Of a DNA stretch of 64,000 nt, positions 27,390-35,831 are shown piece after piece. Within the stretch, counting starts at the first letter, position 1, and each line of letters begins with the position of its first letter. Source of the stretch: Oscillospiraceae bacterium (GTDB lineage: Bacteria; Bacillota; Clostridia; Oscillospirales; Acutalibacteraceae); assembly GCA_022483045.1 (NCBI GenBank), contig JAKVOA010000001.1, positions 333,750 to 397,749 on the forward strand. Reading direction: 5' to 3'. The notes under the pieces were generated by a model. That model searched no databases. It worked only from the letters and a program-made list of their open reading frames with translations, and was not told the DNA's origin. Position numbers and translations under genes: made by a program.

Positions 27390-27755
27390 GTGGCTTGGGG
27401 GATTTTGGCGGCAGCGGCCTTTTTGATTTCGGCAGTCAAGTTTTTGACAAAGCGCCTGCCCTGCCCGAAACTGGATACCGCCGCAAGAAAGCTGCATCCA
27501 TTTTCCAGCGTGGCGCTGTACTTGTTTGCAGTCATTCACCCGATTGTGGTTTGGCACCTGCATGTACGGCTGCCGGCAGTCGTGGCTGTTTTCGGCTTCT
27601 TGATGCTGGCCGGCATTTCAGTGACCCTGCTCAGCCATATCTTCGCAAAAAAGCTTGGCAGGCACTGGCTTCCACTTCACCGGGCGGCTTCAGTGGAAAT
27701 TTGTGTTTGTCTGGTTTTTCATGTTTTCTTTCAGGCCAGCGGGATATGCGCCTAA
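27390..27755 (+). CDS. Four-helix membrane protein with helix-embedded histidines
   Basis: 121 residues from GTG 27390 (GGGGGCAGGG upstream). Four hydrophobic helices can be drawn. His residues fall in or next to helices 2 and 4 (SSVALYLFAVIHPIVVWHLH and CLVFHVFF) and at KLHPFSS and LLSHIF, a pattern reminiscent of small cytochrome-b561 or ferric-reductase-like haem proteins. This is inference only; no family is certain. A longer in-frame reading from 27084 would run through the 31-residue gene and terminator and is rejected. Confidence 0.5.
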   Translation: MAWGILAAAAFLISAVKFLTKRLPCPKLDTAARKLHPFSSVALYLFAVIHPIVVWHLHVRLPAVVAVFGFLMLAGISVTLLSHIFAKKLGRHWLPLHRAASVEICVCLVFHVFFQASGICA

Positions 27756-27919
27756 GCCAGCATAGAATACGGTTTGCAACAAAAATTATGAACATGTGAT
27801 GCATCTGCCTGATTTTTATATATAGAAAGTTATCCACAGTGCAGTGGAAAAATAAAATGCCTGTCGTATGGGCTGCTGAAAGACAGTCTGCTTTTTGATA
27901 AATAAAGGAGTGTATGGAA

Positions 27920-28234
27920 ATGATACTAGTAAACACAGATTACATTACAGGAAAAGAGCTGCAGATGCTGAGCCTTGTCAAAGGTTCTACCATTCAGTGT
28001 AAAAATGTCGGCCGCGATATTTCACAGGGCTTTAAAACTTTGGTGGGCGGCGAGCTGAAAGCCTATACCTCCATGATGAACGACGCCCGTGAAATTGCGC
28101 TGCAGCGTATGATTGCAGATGCGGAAAAATTGGGAGCGGATGCGGTCGTCAACGTGCGCTTTGCTTCCTCTTCCATCATGCAGGGGGCGGCAGAAGTCAT
28201 TGCTTATGGAACGGCAGTAAAGTTTAAGGAATAA
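27920..28234 (+). CDS. YbjQ family (DUF74 / heavy-metal-binding domain) protein
   Basis: 104 residues. ILVNTDYITGKEL, VKGSTIQCKNVGRDI and the helix AREIALQRMIADAEKLGADAVVNVRF are the YbjQ signature; YbjQ proteins form pentameric rings of unknown function. I chose the second ATG (27920) because AAGGAG lies 9 bases upstream; the ATG at 27914 is only 3 bases from it. Monocistronic. Confidence 0.88.
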   Translation: MILVNTDYITGKELQMLSLVKGSTIQCKNVGRDISQGFKTLVGGELKAYTSMMNDAREIALQRMIADAEKLGADAVVNVRFASSSIMQGAAEVIAYGTAVKFKE

Positions 28235-28248
28235 AACAAAAGAATAAC

Positions 28249-28291
28249 AGAGGCCTTTGCCCTAAAAAAGGGGGCAGGGCCTCTTTTCTTT
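28249..28291 (+). terminator. Terminator after the YbjQ gene
   Basis: AGAGGCC...GCCC pairs with GGGC...GGCCTCT, followed by TTTTC. Confidence 0.8.
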
Positions 28292-28329
28292 TTATAAAAG
28301 AAAGAAACACCTTTTCTCTGCTTTTCCAG

Positions 28330-28358
28330 TTGACAGGCGGGCAGTGTGTGTTTATAAT
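28330..28358 (+). promoter_or_regulatory. Promoter of the alpha/beta hydrolase gene
   Basis: TTGACA (28330-28335) and TATAAT (28353-28358), both perfect, with a 17-base spacer. The ~150-nt leader contains an ACCCGG...CCGGGT hairpin (about 28451-28477) of unknown meaning. Confidence 0.8.
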
Positions 28359-28511
28359 AAGATAAGCAAAAATACACATAATTTTGCATTAGTATGCTAA
28401 AAAGATAGGCAATCTAACGGCAACTGCTTTTCAGCAGAAAACTTGTGCGGCACCCGGTTCCCGCTTTGCTTCCCGGGTACAGCGCAAAAAAGTGGGAGGT
28501 ATGGGTTTATT

Positions 28512-29309
28512 ATGTATATCAAATCTTTTGACGATACCAAGCTGTTTTTAAACAAAGAAACCGCGCCGGAGGATAAATGCGTTTGTGTTATTGTGCACGG
28601 CTTGGCAGAGCACCAGGGACGCTACGATTATCTTGCACAGAAGTTCCACCAAAACGGCATTGGTACATACCGCTTTGACCTGCGCGGCCACGGCCGCAGC
28701 GACGGCGAGCGCGCCTACTACGCATGCTACCAGGATATGCTGAAAGATGTCGATACCGTTGTGGAAATGGCCCTTACGGAAAACCCGAAAAAGCCGGTCT
28801 TTCTGCTGGGGCACTCTATGGGCGGCTTTGCGGTTGCGCTTTACGGTGCGGCTTACCCGAATAAGCGCCTGGCGGGGCTGATTACTAATGGCGCAGTGAC
28901 GCGCGACAATGCACATCTGCTCAGCGGCGTGCCGGAGGGGGCAGACCCGCATCAGCGGATTCCCAATCAAATGGGTGACGGCGTCTGCTCGGTGCGCGCG
29001 GTTGTCGACTGGTACCAAAAAGACCCCTATAACTGCATGACTTTTACCGCCGGTATCTGCATGGCAATTCGGGACGGCATCAGTTGGTTTGCAAAGCATG
29101 GGTCTGACTTTTACTATCCGGTGCTGATGATGCACGGCGAAAAAGACGGCCTGGTCAGCGTGAAAGATACACAGGAATTTTTCGGTATGATTAGTTCGGA
29201 AGACAAGCAGATGAAAATCTATGGAAAACTTTTCCACGAAGTTTTCAATGAGTACCGCCGCGATGAAGCAATCAGCGATGTGATACACTGGATTAACAAC
29301 CGCATTTAA
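28512..29309 (+). CDS. Alpha/beta hydrolase (monoacylglycerol-lipase-like, S33)
   Basis: 265 residues. VIVHGLAEHQGRY (27-39) forms the oxyanion region, RFDLRGHGRSDG follows, and the nucleophile elbow is GHSMGG with Ser102. The acid is in MHGEKDGLV and the catalytic His in KLFHEVFNE. This pattern is that of lysophospholipase/monoglyceride lipases. No signal peptide, so probably cytosolic. The ATG at 28512 is about 10 bases after GGGAGG. Monocistronic with its own promoter and terminator. Confidence 0.87.
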   Translation: MYIKSFDDTKLFLNKETAPEDKCVCVIVHGLAEHQGRYDYLAQKFHQNGIGTYRFDLRGHGRSDGERAYYACYQDMLKDVDTVVEMALTENPKKPVFLLGHSMGGFAVALYGAAYPNKRLAGLITNGAVTRDNAHLLSGVPEGADPHQRIPNQMGDGVCSVRAVVDWYQKDPYNCMTFTAGICMAIRDGISWFAKHGSDFYYPVLMMHGEKDGLVSVKDTQEFFGMISSEDKQMKIYGKLFHEVFNEYRRDEAISDVIHWINNRI

Positions 29310-29321
29310 AGTTCTGCTTTG

Positions 29322-29358
29322 GCCGCGGGCCGCTTGTGCTGCCCGCGGCTTTGTGTTG
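29322..29358 (+). terminator. Terminator after the hydrolase gene
   Basis: A perfect GCCGCGGGC/GCCCGCGGC stem around a 10-base loop, followed by a T-rich stretch. Confidence 0.75.
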
Positions 29359-29385
29359 CCAAAAGCCAAAAAAGCAAAAAAACAC

Positions 29386-29413
29386 TTGACAGAAGCAATG
29401 TAGATATGATACT
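29386..29413 (+). promoter_or_regulatory. Promoter of the tRNA-Ser genes
   Basis: A perfect TTGACA (29386-29391) with GATACT 16 bases, or TACTAT 18 bases, further on; the tRNA starts at 29448. Confidence 0.55.
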
Positions 29414-29447
29414 ATAACTTACGCACTTGTACTGCTGTTACTGCTGT

Positions 29448-29536
29448 GGAGAGGTGTCCGAGTGGTTTATGGAGCTGGTCTTGAAAACCAGTGATCCCGA
29501 AAGGGACCAAGAGTTCGAATCTCTTCCTCTCCGCCA
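29448..29536 (+). tRNA. tRNA-Ser (anticodon TGA)
   Basis: A class II tRNA of 89 nt with encoded CCA. The acceptor GGAGAGG pairs with CCTCTCC. The anticodon stem CTGGT/ACCAG encloses CTTGAAA, giving anticodon TGA (reads UCA-type Ser codons). The long variable arm has a TCCC/GGGA stem and the T-loop is GTTCGAATC. Confidence 0.95.
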
Positions 29537-29586
29537 TCGAAAATTAGTGTAATAAATTGAATTATATTTTTTAGAGATTCACCCAT

Positions 29587-29676
29587 GGAGAAATACCCAA
29601 GTGGTGAAGGGGCTCCCCTGCTAAGGGAGTAGGTCGGGAAACTGGCGCGAGGGTTCAAATCCCTCTTTCTCCGCCA
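29587..29676 (+). tRNA. tRNA-Ser (anticodon GCT)
   Basis: A class II tRNA of 90 nt with encoded CCA. GGAGAAA pairs with TTTCTCC in the acceptor. CTCCC/GGGAG encloses CTGCTAA, giving anticodon GCT (AGC/AGU codons). The variable arm is long and the T-loop is GTTCAAATC. Only 50 bases separate it from the first tRNA-Ser, so they are probably co-transcribed. Confidence 0.95.
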
Positions 29677-29986
29677 AAAGGCTGAAACCCCGCATGAATG
29701 CTAGATTTCTAGTATCCGTGCGGGGCTTCTTTTTGCTTTCAAAAGGTACTTTTACCAGCCGTACCAAAACAATTCTGCTGCGTTGCAGGGGAAGTGCTGT
29801 GTAAGGTTTTTTCCACAGCCTTTTCTGTACTCTCTGCAGCCAATTCCCTCGTACGGGTGCGAAAAATTGTGCCTGCATTTTTGACCATTGGTTTCAGTTT
29901 TGTTTATAGTATTTTAAAAAAGGCAGTGTTATAATGTAGGCAGAAAAGACAGCTTTTAATTTCATGTGTAAACAGGAGGACGGCTT
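29677..29986. other. Intergenic region after the tRNA genes
   Basis: It contains the tRNA terminator and an extended -10 (TGTTATAAT, 29927-29935) for the DUF362 gene. The bases between about 29740 and 29880 show no feature I can support. Confidence 0.5.
29688..29735 (+). terminator. Terminator of the tRNA-Ser transcript
   Basis: CCCCGCA pairs with TGCGGGG, with an inner CTAG-rich hairpin, followed by CTTCTTTTTGC. Confidence 0.75.
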
Positions 29987-31093
29987 ATGGAACCATCTAA
30001 AGTATATTGGACGGATATGCACGTAACCCTGCAGGAGAATCTGCTGCAGAAGCTTCAGCGGCTTTTAAAAGCGGCCGGTATCGAGCAGATTGATTTTCAA
30101 AATAAATTTGCTGCCATTAAGCTTCACTTTGGCGAACCGGGCAACCTGGCTTTTCTGCGGCCGAATTATGCGAAAGTGGTCGCAGATACCGTCCGTAAAT
30201 TGGGCGGCAAGCCGTTTTTAACCGACTGCAACACGCTGTACGTCGGCGGGCGCAAAAATGCGCTGGACCACTTAGACTCAGCAAATCTAAATGGTTTTTC
30301 CCCTGCAACGACCGGCTGTCAGTTGATAATTGCCGACGGCCTCAAGGGCACAGACGAAGAATTGGTGCCTGTGCAGGGCGGGGAATACGTCAAAGAGGCG
30401 AAAATCGGCCAGGCTGTTATGGATGCCGATGTCATTATTTCACTTACACATTTTAAGGTGCACGAGGCGACCGGCATTGGCGGCACCCTGAAAAATATCG
30501 GCATGGGGTGCGGGTCGCGCGCTGGAAAAATGGAGATGCACAGCAGTGGCAAGCCGCATGTGGACCACAGCAAATGTGTCGGCTGCGGTTCCTGCCGAAA
30601 AAACTGTGCGCACAGCGCCATCACCATTACAGATCGAAAAGCGACAATCGACCACAGCAAATGTGTTGGGTGCGGCCGGTGTATCGGGGCCTGCCCCATG
30701 GACGCGGTCCTGCCTGCTTCGGACGAATCAAACGATATTCTCAATAAGAAGATTGTTGAATATTCTTATGCGGTGCTGCACGACCGCCCGCAGTTCCATA
30801 TCAGCTTGATTGTAGATGTTTCGCCAAACTGCGACTGCCACGCGGAAAATGACCTGCCGATTATTCCAAATGTTGGTATGTTTGCCTCCTTTGACCCGGT
30901 TGCGCTGGACCTCGCCTGCGCACGTGCGGTCAACAGCCAGCCGGTCGTACCGGGCAGCCTGCTCGACAAGAGCAGCGAGACCTGCGGCGATTACTTTACT
31001 GCGCTGCACCCGACGACCAACTGGAAAACGATGATTGAGCACGGGGTGAAAATGGGCCTTGGCAGCAGCGACTATGAACTGATCCGCGTATAA
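29987..31093 (+). CDS. DUF362 domain protein with two 4Fe-4S clusters
   Basis: 368 residues. The DUF362 domain (about 1-180) contains KLHFGEPGN and LTDCNTLYVGGR. Two ferredoxin motifs follow: CVGCGSCRKNC with a distal Cys replaced by AHSA context, and CVGCGRCIGACPMDA (about 188-250). A C-terminal part contains DVSPNCDCH. The family is common in strict anaerobes and is thought to be an electron-transfer or Fe-S protein of unknown partner. The ATG at 29987 follows AGGAGGA. The small next gene may be co-transcribed. Confidence 0.87.
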   Translation: MEPSKVYWTDMHVTLQENLLQKLQRLLKAAGIEQIDFQNKFAAIKLHFGEPGNLAFLRPNYAKVVADTVRKLGGKPFLTDCNTLYVGGRKNALDHLDSANLNGFSPATTGCQLIIADGLKGTDEELVPVQGGEYVKEAKIGQAVMDADVIISLTHFKVHEATGIGGTLKNIGMGCGSRAGKMEMHSSGKPHVDHSKCVGCGSCRKNCAHSAITITDRKATIDHSKCVGCGRCIGACPMDAVLPASDESNDILNKKIVEYSYAVLHDRPQFHISLIVDVSPNCDCHAENDLPIIPNVGMFASFDPVALDLACARAVNSQPVVPGSLLDKSSETCGDYFTALHPTTNWKTMIEHGVKMGLGSSDYELIRV

Positions 31094-31130
31094 GCAGCAG
31101 TACAGAATCTGCAAAAAAGAGGTGCGCTGA

Positions 31131-31352
31131 ATGTTTGGACGGAAAAAGCCAAAGCAGCCCCTGCCTTTTGACCGCACAAAGCAGCGCCCAGTCATTCGGG
31201 CCTCAATCTGTACCGGTGAGCGGGTCGCGGGCTTTCGCAATCTGCAGACGGGCAAATTTGAGGGCGTTTTGCTGCTGCGCAGCCCCGCCGACAAGGAACG
31301 CTTTCTGCAGATGTACGGTCTGGCTGCTGAAGAAGTGAAAACAGAGTACTAG
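31131..31352 (+). CDS. Small hypothetical protein (73 residues)
   Basis: The start follows AGAGGTG at a proper distance, 37 bases after the DUF362 gene, so it is probably in the same transcript. It has a basic N-terminus (MFGRKKPKQPLPFDR), then a compact region with GERVAGFRNLQTGKFEGV and a C-terminal LQMYGL helix. I recognise no family. Its last 4 bases overlap the end of the convergent gluQ gene, and no terminator separates the two. Confidence 0.55.
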   Translation: MFGRKKPKQPLPFDRTKQRPVIRASICTGERVAGFRNLQTGKFEGVLLLRSPADKERFLQMYGLAAEEVKTEY

Positions 31353-32353
31353 CGTCGGCTGGCCTGCCGCGGCAGAGTGGAATCCCACTGCTGCAGCGGT
31401 GCTTCATACCATGCTTTCGGTACGCGAATGTCTTCTTTGGGCACTTTGTCCCAGGAAAACAGTGGTAGCAGTTCCCGTGGCGTCAGCGGACGCGGCGCGG
31501 GCAGCTGTCCGCACAGGTATGCCAAGAGCCCCACTAATGGCCGGGCATCCGGCAGGTCTTGCCGCAGGGACTGCAGGCTGAGGTCGTGGTCGCGTTTGGA
31601 AAGGCGGCGGCCGTCCGGTGCAAGCAGCATGGGAATGTGCCGGTAAAGGGGTGCCGGATCGTTTAAAAGCCAGTAAAGATACAGCTGCCGCGCGGTTGAA
31701 GAGAGCAGGTCCTGCCCACGCACCACTTCGGTGACCCCCATGCGGCTGTCGTCGACAACGACTGCCAGCTGATAGGCAAAGACGCCGTCAGAGCGGCGCA
31801 CCAAAAAGTCCCCGCATTCCCGTGCGAGGTTTTCACGGTGCAGGCCCAGACGGCCATCTGTAAAGGAAACTGTTTCGTCGGGGACCCGCAGCCGAACAGC
31901 AGGGGAACGCTTTTTTGACAGCCGCTTTACATCTTCTGCCGAAAGGGAGCGGCACCGGCCACTGTAAATGACCTGTCCGTCGGAAAGATGTGGTGCACTG
32001 GCTGCGTGCAGCTGCGCCCGCGAGCAAAAGCAGGGATAGAGCAGCCCCTGCTGCTTCAGTTTCTGCAGGGCCTTTTCGTACAGTGGCGCGCATTCGCTCT
32101 GGTAATAGGGCCCGTGCGGCCCGCCTTTACTGCCGCCCTCGTCCCAATCTATGCCAAGCCAAAGCAGGTCGTCTTCCAGCAGCTTTGCGTAGCTGCGGGG
32201 ACAGCGCATGGCGTCTAAATCTTCTATCCGCAGTACAAAGCGGCCGCCTTGTGCGCGCGCTGAAAGCCACGCGAGCAGGGCACACAGTACGTTGCCCAAG
32301 TGCATACGGCCGCTTGGGGTCGGTGCAAAGCGTCCGCAGACTGTTTCATTCAT
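31349..32353 (-). CDS. gluQ: Glutamyl-Q tRNA(Asp) synthetase
   Basis: 334 residues, the length of GluQ-RS and much shorter than GluRS because the anticodon-binding domain is absent. The HIGH-like MHLGN follows FAPTPSGR at the N-terminus, RIEDLD is present, and the KMSKS-like RLSKRDHD is near 245. A zinc site is suggested by YPCFCSR and a later GRCRS. The enzyme attaches glutamate to queuosine at position 34 of tRNA-Asp, so the cell should make or salvage queuosine. It starts at ATG 32353 with a poor ribosome site. Confidence 0.88.
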   Translation of the reverse strand: MNETVCGRFAPTPSGRMHLGNVLCALLAWLSARAQGGRFVLRIEDLDAMRCPRSYAKLLEDDLLWLGIDWDEGGSKGGPHGPYYQSECAPLYEKALQKLKQQGLLYPCFCSRAQLHAASAPHLSDGQVIYSGRCRSLSAEDVKRLSKKRSPAVRLRVPDETVSFTDGRLGLHRENLARECGDFLVRRSDGVFAYQLAVVVDDSRMGVTEVVRGQDLLSSTARQLYLYWLLNDPAPLYRHIPMLLAPDGRRLSKRDHDLSLQSLRQDLPDARPLVGLLAYLCGQLPAPRPLTPRELLPLFSWDKVPKEDIRVPKAWYEAPLQQWDSTLPRQASRR

Positions 32354-32476
32354 GTTTTATCGCATCCAGTTTCTATTACAATTCTTTCTTTTATTATAAT
32401 GCCGCCTGTACAAAAAGCAAATTGCACAGCTGGCGAAAAGCCCAATATAGTTTATTGAGAAAACGGAGGAACCGGA

Positions 32477-33610
32477 ATGATTTCCAGAGGATATCGCAAC
32501 ACGGACGCCAAACCTTCTCTGCTGGGGTTTGGCTGTATGCGCCTGCCGCGCCTGAAGCCCGATCAGCCGCAGATTGATAAGGTGCTTGCGCAGAAAATGA
32601 TCGATTACGCTTACCGAAACGGGGTCAATTATTTTGATACCGCCTTTATGTACCATGATGGCCTTTCCGAGGCATTTATCGGGCAGGCGCTCAGTAAATA
32701 TCCGCGCGAAAGCTATTTTTTGGCCGACAAAATGCCCGCGTGGAATATGACGGATGAGTCTCAGGTAGACGAAACGTTTCAGACACAGCTGGTGCGCTGC
32801 GGAGTCGATTACTTTGATTTTTACCTGTGCCACGGGCTGGATGCTCGTGTATGGGAAAACTTTAAAAGATTTCATATTCTCTCGTACTTAAAGCAGAAAA
32901 AAGCAGAGGGGAAAATCCGCCGGCTCGGGTTTTCGTTTCATGACTCTCCTGCGGTTCTCAAAGAGATTCTTTCAGTGTACGACTGGGACTTCGCGCAGAT
33001 TCAGTTGAATTATTTTGACTGGCAGGCGCAGGACGCCAAGGGGCAGTATGAGCTTTTGGCACAGCACGGTATTCCGGTTGTTGTGATGGAGCCGGTGCGC
33101 GGCGGTTCCCTGGCCACCCTTTGCCCGGATGCAGAAAAGGTGCTGAAAACAGCCGAGCCGCAGGCAAGCCTTGCCTCGTGGGCCATTCGTTTTGCGGCCT
33201 CTCAGCCAGGGGTTATGACCGTGCTGAGCGGTATGAGCACTGCAGAGCAGGTAAAAGACAACGTGCAGACTATGCTGCATTTTCAGCCGCTGAGTGGCAA
33301 AGAGCGCGATGCGCTGTCGCAGGCAGTTCAGCTTTACCGGCAGTACCTGACCATTCCCTGCACCGGCTGCCGCTACTGTATGGAGTGTCCTTCCGGCGTA
33401 TCTATTCCAGAGATATTTAAAATGTATAATCAGTTTTCTGTTTCGCACCAGGAAGTAGAGTTTATGAAAGCCTATGAGTCACTGGATGATACCCAGCGCG
33501 CATCGGCTTGCGTTGGCTGTGGCCGCTGTGCCGAGCACTGCCCGCAGCATATCAATATTCCGAAAAAAATGAAAGAAATCTCTGCGGCTGCTGAAAAAAT
33601 GCTTTCGTAA
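32477..33610 (+). CDS. Aldo/keto reductase with C-terminal 4Fe-4S domain
   Basis: 377 residues. The AKR barrel (about 1-280) has LGFGCMRLP, FDTAFMYHDGLSE (catalytic Asp and Tyr) and DFYLCHGLD (His). The C-terminal ~95 residues carry CTGCRYCMECPSGVSIP and CVGCGRCAEHCPQHI, two ferredoxin-type cluster sites. This fusion is frequent in Clostridia and probably links an NADPH-dependent reduction to ferredoxin chemistry (inference). The ATG at 32477 follows GGAGGAA. It begins a three-gene redox cluster. Confidence 0.9.
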   Translation: MISRGYRNTDAKPSLLGFGCMRLPRLKPDQPQIDKVLAQKMIDYAYRNGVNYFDTAFMYHDGLSEAFIGQALSKYPRESYFLADKMPAWNMTDESQVDETFQTQLVRCGVDYFDFYLCHGLDARVWENFKRFHILSYLKQKKAEGKIRRLGFSFHDSPAVLKEILSVYDWDFAQIQLNYFDWQAQDAKGQYELLAQHGIPVVVMEPVRGGSLATLCPDAEKVLKTAEPQASLASWAIRFAASQPGVMTVLSGMSTAEQVKDNVQTMLHFQPLSGKERDALSQAVQLYRQYLTIPCTGCRYCMECPSGVSIPEIFKMYNQFSVSHQEVEFMKAYESLDDTQRASACVGCGRCAEHCPQHINIPKKMKEISAAAEKMLS

Positions 33611-33652
33611 CCATTCACAGTAAAAGATTTAGCAGCAGAGGGAGGCGGCCTG

Positions 33653-35146
33653 TTGAGAGGACAAAAACGGATAGCCATTATCGGTGGTGGCATTGCCGGT
33701 CTTTCTGCCGGCATTTATGCACAGCTGCATGGATTTCGTACAACCATTTATGAAAAAAACTCAAAACCGGGCGGGGCCTGCATGGGCTTTCTCAATGCAG
33801 GGGTTCCGGTAGAGCCTGCTATACGCTTTTTGGCGGGCACTAAGGAAGGCACGCCGCTGTACCGCTGCTGGTGTGAAACCGGCGCTTTGGGCAGCACCTT
33901 GTTTGTCACACCAGACAGTTTCTTTACACTGGAGAGTTCCGGCACTTCCGTAAATTTTGGTCAGGATATAGAGGCTTTTGAGCAGGATGCGGCAGAGATC
34001 AGCCCGGAAGATGCGGAAACCATTCGGCGCTTTTGCAGTGAAGTGCAGACAGTACAGGCATACGAACTGCCTGCAGAGTGCCCGGCAGATTTGCTGCCGC
34101 CGTTTAGAACTTTTCGAACGGGTTCAGCGGGGGAGGCTGGCAAACTGCTGGCACGGCTGCAGACTGTTTCTCTGGCTGATTTTTCAGAGCAGCTGCATCA
34201 TCCGGCGCTTTCCTGTGCGTTTCAGCAGGTAATGCCGGCCGGCAGCACTTTAGCGCAGCTTGTTTTATACTATGCCAAGTTCCTTTCCGGTGAACTTGCG
34301 GTGCCGGTGGGCGGCTCTGCCGGTATTATACAGCGCATGGTCGACTGTTACCTTGCCAATGACGGGGAACTGCAGCTGAATGCGCCTGTTAAGGAAATTA
34401 TTGCTGCAAACCGCGCCGCGCGCGGTGTAGCGCTGGTGGGCGGCGAACATCTGCTGACCCACTGGGTTATTGCGGCGTGTGACCCGGCATATACCTGCCG
34501 GGTACTGCTGCAGGACCGCTATGGTTTGGAAAAGAAGCTGCAGGCGCGGTACTGTGCACCTGAAAAGTATACAACGAATTCGCTTGTGCGCCTTTTCTTT
34601 TCTGTTCCAGTGCAGACAGTGCCGCTGGCACGCACATTTTCCTTTGAGACCGGCGTGATTCCTGCGGCTGGCGAGGGAATTGACCGGCTGACGATGACAC
34701 AGTTTGCCGATGACCCTACGTTTGTGCACAGCGGCCGCACGGTTTTGGCAGTGGATATTCCCATGCCGGGCCGGCAGGCTTTTCGCTACTGGGAATCGCT
34801 TGCGCAGAAGCCCCGGGCATACCAGACGGAAATCGACGGAATTGCGGCCAGTGTACAGCAGGAGCTCGAAAAATATTTTCCTGAAATGCTGGGGCAGGCA
34901 GTCTTTCTCAGCTGCCGCACCCCCATCGACTATGCCCGGCAGAGCAATGTGTACCAGGGCTCATGCACGGCATTTATTCCGACTGCACAGGCAAAACCGG
35001 CAGCTTTTACTGGCCGCCTGCCAGGGCTTGACCACTTGCTTTTGGCTGGCCAGTGGCTGGGGCCGCACGCCGGAATGCACACAGCACTGGTGCAGGGCAA
35101 ATTTGCCGTGCAGCGCATTTGTCATGATGAACATTTGACATGGTGA
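33653..35146 (+). CDS. FAD-dependent oxidoreductase of the phytoene desaturase/retinol saturase type
   Basis: 497 residues. The N-terminal dinucleotide fold IGGGIAGLSAGIYAQ (about 8-22) continues to an acidic residue in YEKNSKPGG. SGELAVPVGGSAGIIQRM and the C-terminal GQWLGPHAGMHTALVQGK are the conserved blocks of the CrtI/COG1233 family. No carotenoid genes are nearby, so the substrate is unknown. It starts at TTG 33653 with GGGAGG 7 bases upstream. It lies between the Fe-S aldo/keto reductase and a nitroreductase. Confidence 0.85.
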   Translation: MRGQKRIAIIGGGIAGLSAGIYAQLHGFRTTIYEKNSKPGGACMGFLNAGVPVEPAIRFLAGTKEGTPLYRCWCETGALGSTLFVTPDSFFTLESSGTSVNFGQDIEAFEQDAAEISPEDAETIRRFCSEVQTVQAYELPAECPADLLPPFRTFRTGSAGEAGKLLARLQTVSLADFSEQLHHPALSCAFQQVMPAGSTLAQLVLYYAKFLSGELAVPVGGSAGIIQRMVDCYLANDGELQLNAPVKEIIAANRAARGVALVGGEHLLTHWVIAACDPAYTCRVLLQDRYGLEKKLQARYCAPEKYTTNSLVRLFFSVPVQTVPLARTFSFETGVIPAAGEGIDRLTMTQFADDPTFVHSGRTVLAVDIPMPGRQAFRYWESLAQKPRAYQTEIDGIAASVQQELEKYFPEMLGQAVFLSCRTPIDYARQSNVYQGSCTAFIPTAQAKPAAFTGRLPGLDHLLLAGQWLGPHAGMHTALVQGKFAVQRICHDEHLTW

Positions 35147-35170
35147 TTTTTTATATAGGAGGAATGCAGG

Positions 35171-35746
35171 ATGATTCGTGACTTGGTGGAAAAAAGCAGA
35201 AGCTGGCGTGGCTATGACGAAAGCCGCAAAGTTTCCAGAGAAGAACTGCTGCAGCTGGTAGACTGTGCCCGGCTGACCCCGTCGAGTGTAAACCGGCAGC
35301 CGCTGCGGTATTACTTAGCCTGTACGCCGGAGCAGACGGCGAAGATTCAGCCGCTCACCCATTGGGCACGTGCACTACAGCCGATGCAGTTGCCACACCC
35401 GGGCCACTGCCCGCCTGCTTTTATTGTGATTTGTCAGGACACAAACGTGGATCCCTCTTTGGAGCGCTACCAGAAAGATGTGGGAATCGTTGCCCAGACC
35501 ATGCTGCTGGCGGCTACCGAAAAAGGCCTTGGCGGCTGCATGATCAATAACTTTAGTCCCAAAGAAATGACAGATGCTTTGCAGCTAAAGGCAAACCTTG
35601 TTCCGATGCTGGTAGTCGCCATTGGCAAACCCGACGAAACCATTGTGTTGACCGATGTCAAGAATGGCAGTACCAGCTATTATCGCGACGAAAATGACGT
35701 GCATTACGTACCGAAACGCAGCCTTTCTGATCTTGTGATTGACTAA
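35171..35746 (+). CDS. Nitroreductase family protein
   Basis: 191 residues. SRSWRGYDESRKV at the N-terminus (the Arg-Ser-type FMN phosphate block), LTPSSVNRQPLRYYLA near 38-53, and GLGGCMINNFSP near 120 mark a nitroreductase. It is more like the clostridial branch with an inserted HPGHCPPAFIVICQD segment. It follows the FAD oxidoreductase by 24 bases with AGGAGG upstream of its ATG, and a strong terminator ends the cluster. Substrate unknown. Confidence 0.85.
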   Translation: MIRDLVEKSRSWRGYDESRKVSREELLQLVDCARLTPSSVNRQPLRYYLACTPEQTAKIQPLTHWARALQPMQLPHPGHCPPAFIVICQDTNVDPSLERYQKDVGIVAQTMLLAATEKGLGGCMINNFSPKEMTDALQLKANLVPMLVVAIGKPDETIVLTDVKNGSTSYYRDENDVHYVPKRSLSDLVID

Positions 35747-35753
35747 AAAAAGA

Positions 35754-35806
35754 AGCGCATGTTTTTGCAGCAGGGAGCTCCCTGTACAGAACATGCGCTA
35801 CTTTTT
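35754..35806 (+). terminator. Terminator of the redox gene cluster
   Basis: AGCGCATGTT pairs with AACATGCGCT, enclosing a CAGGGAGCTCCCTG palindrome, followed by CTTTTTGC. Confidence 0.8.
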
Positions 35807-35831
35807 GCTTTCTTTATGTACTTCAATTTCC

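Noticed and set aside
27084-27755. A 223-residue reading starting at 27084
   Set aside because: It would run through the 31-residue gene and a strong terminator. The conserved-looking membrane part begins at GTG 27390 with its own ribosome site.
29621-29878. Minus-strand frame of 85 residues ending in an EGFEPS-type sequence
   Set aside because: It is the well-known spurious frame read through a tRNA-Ser gene on the opposite strand; it overlaps the tRNA at 29587-29676.
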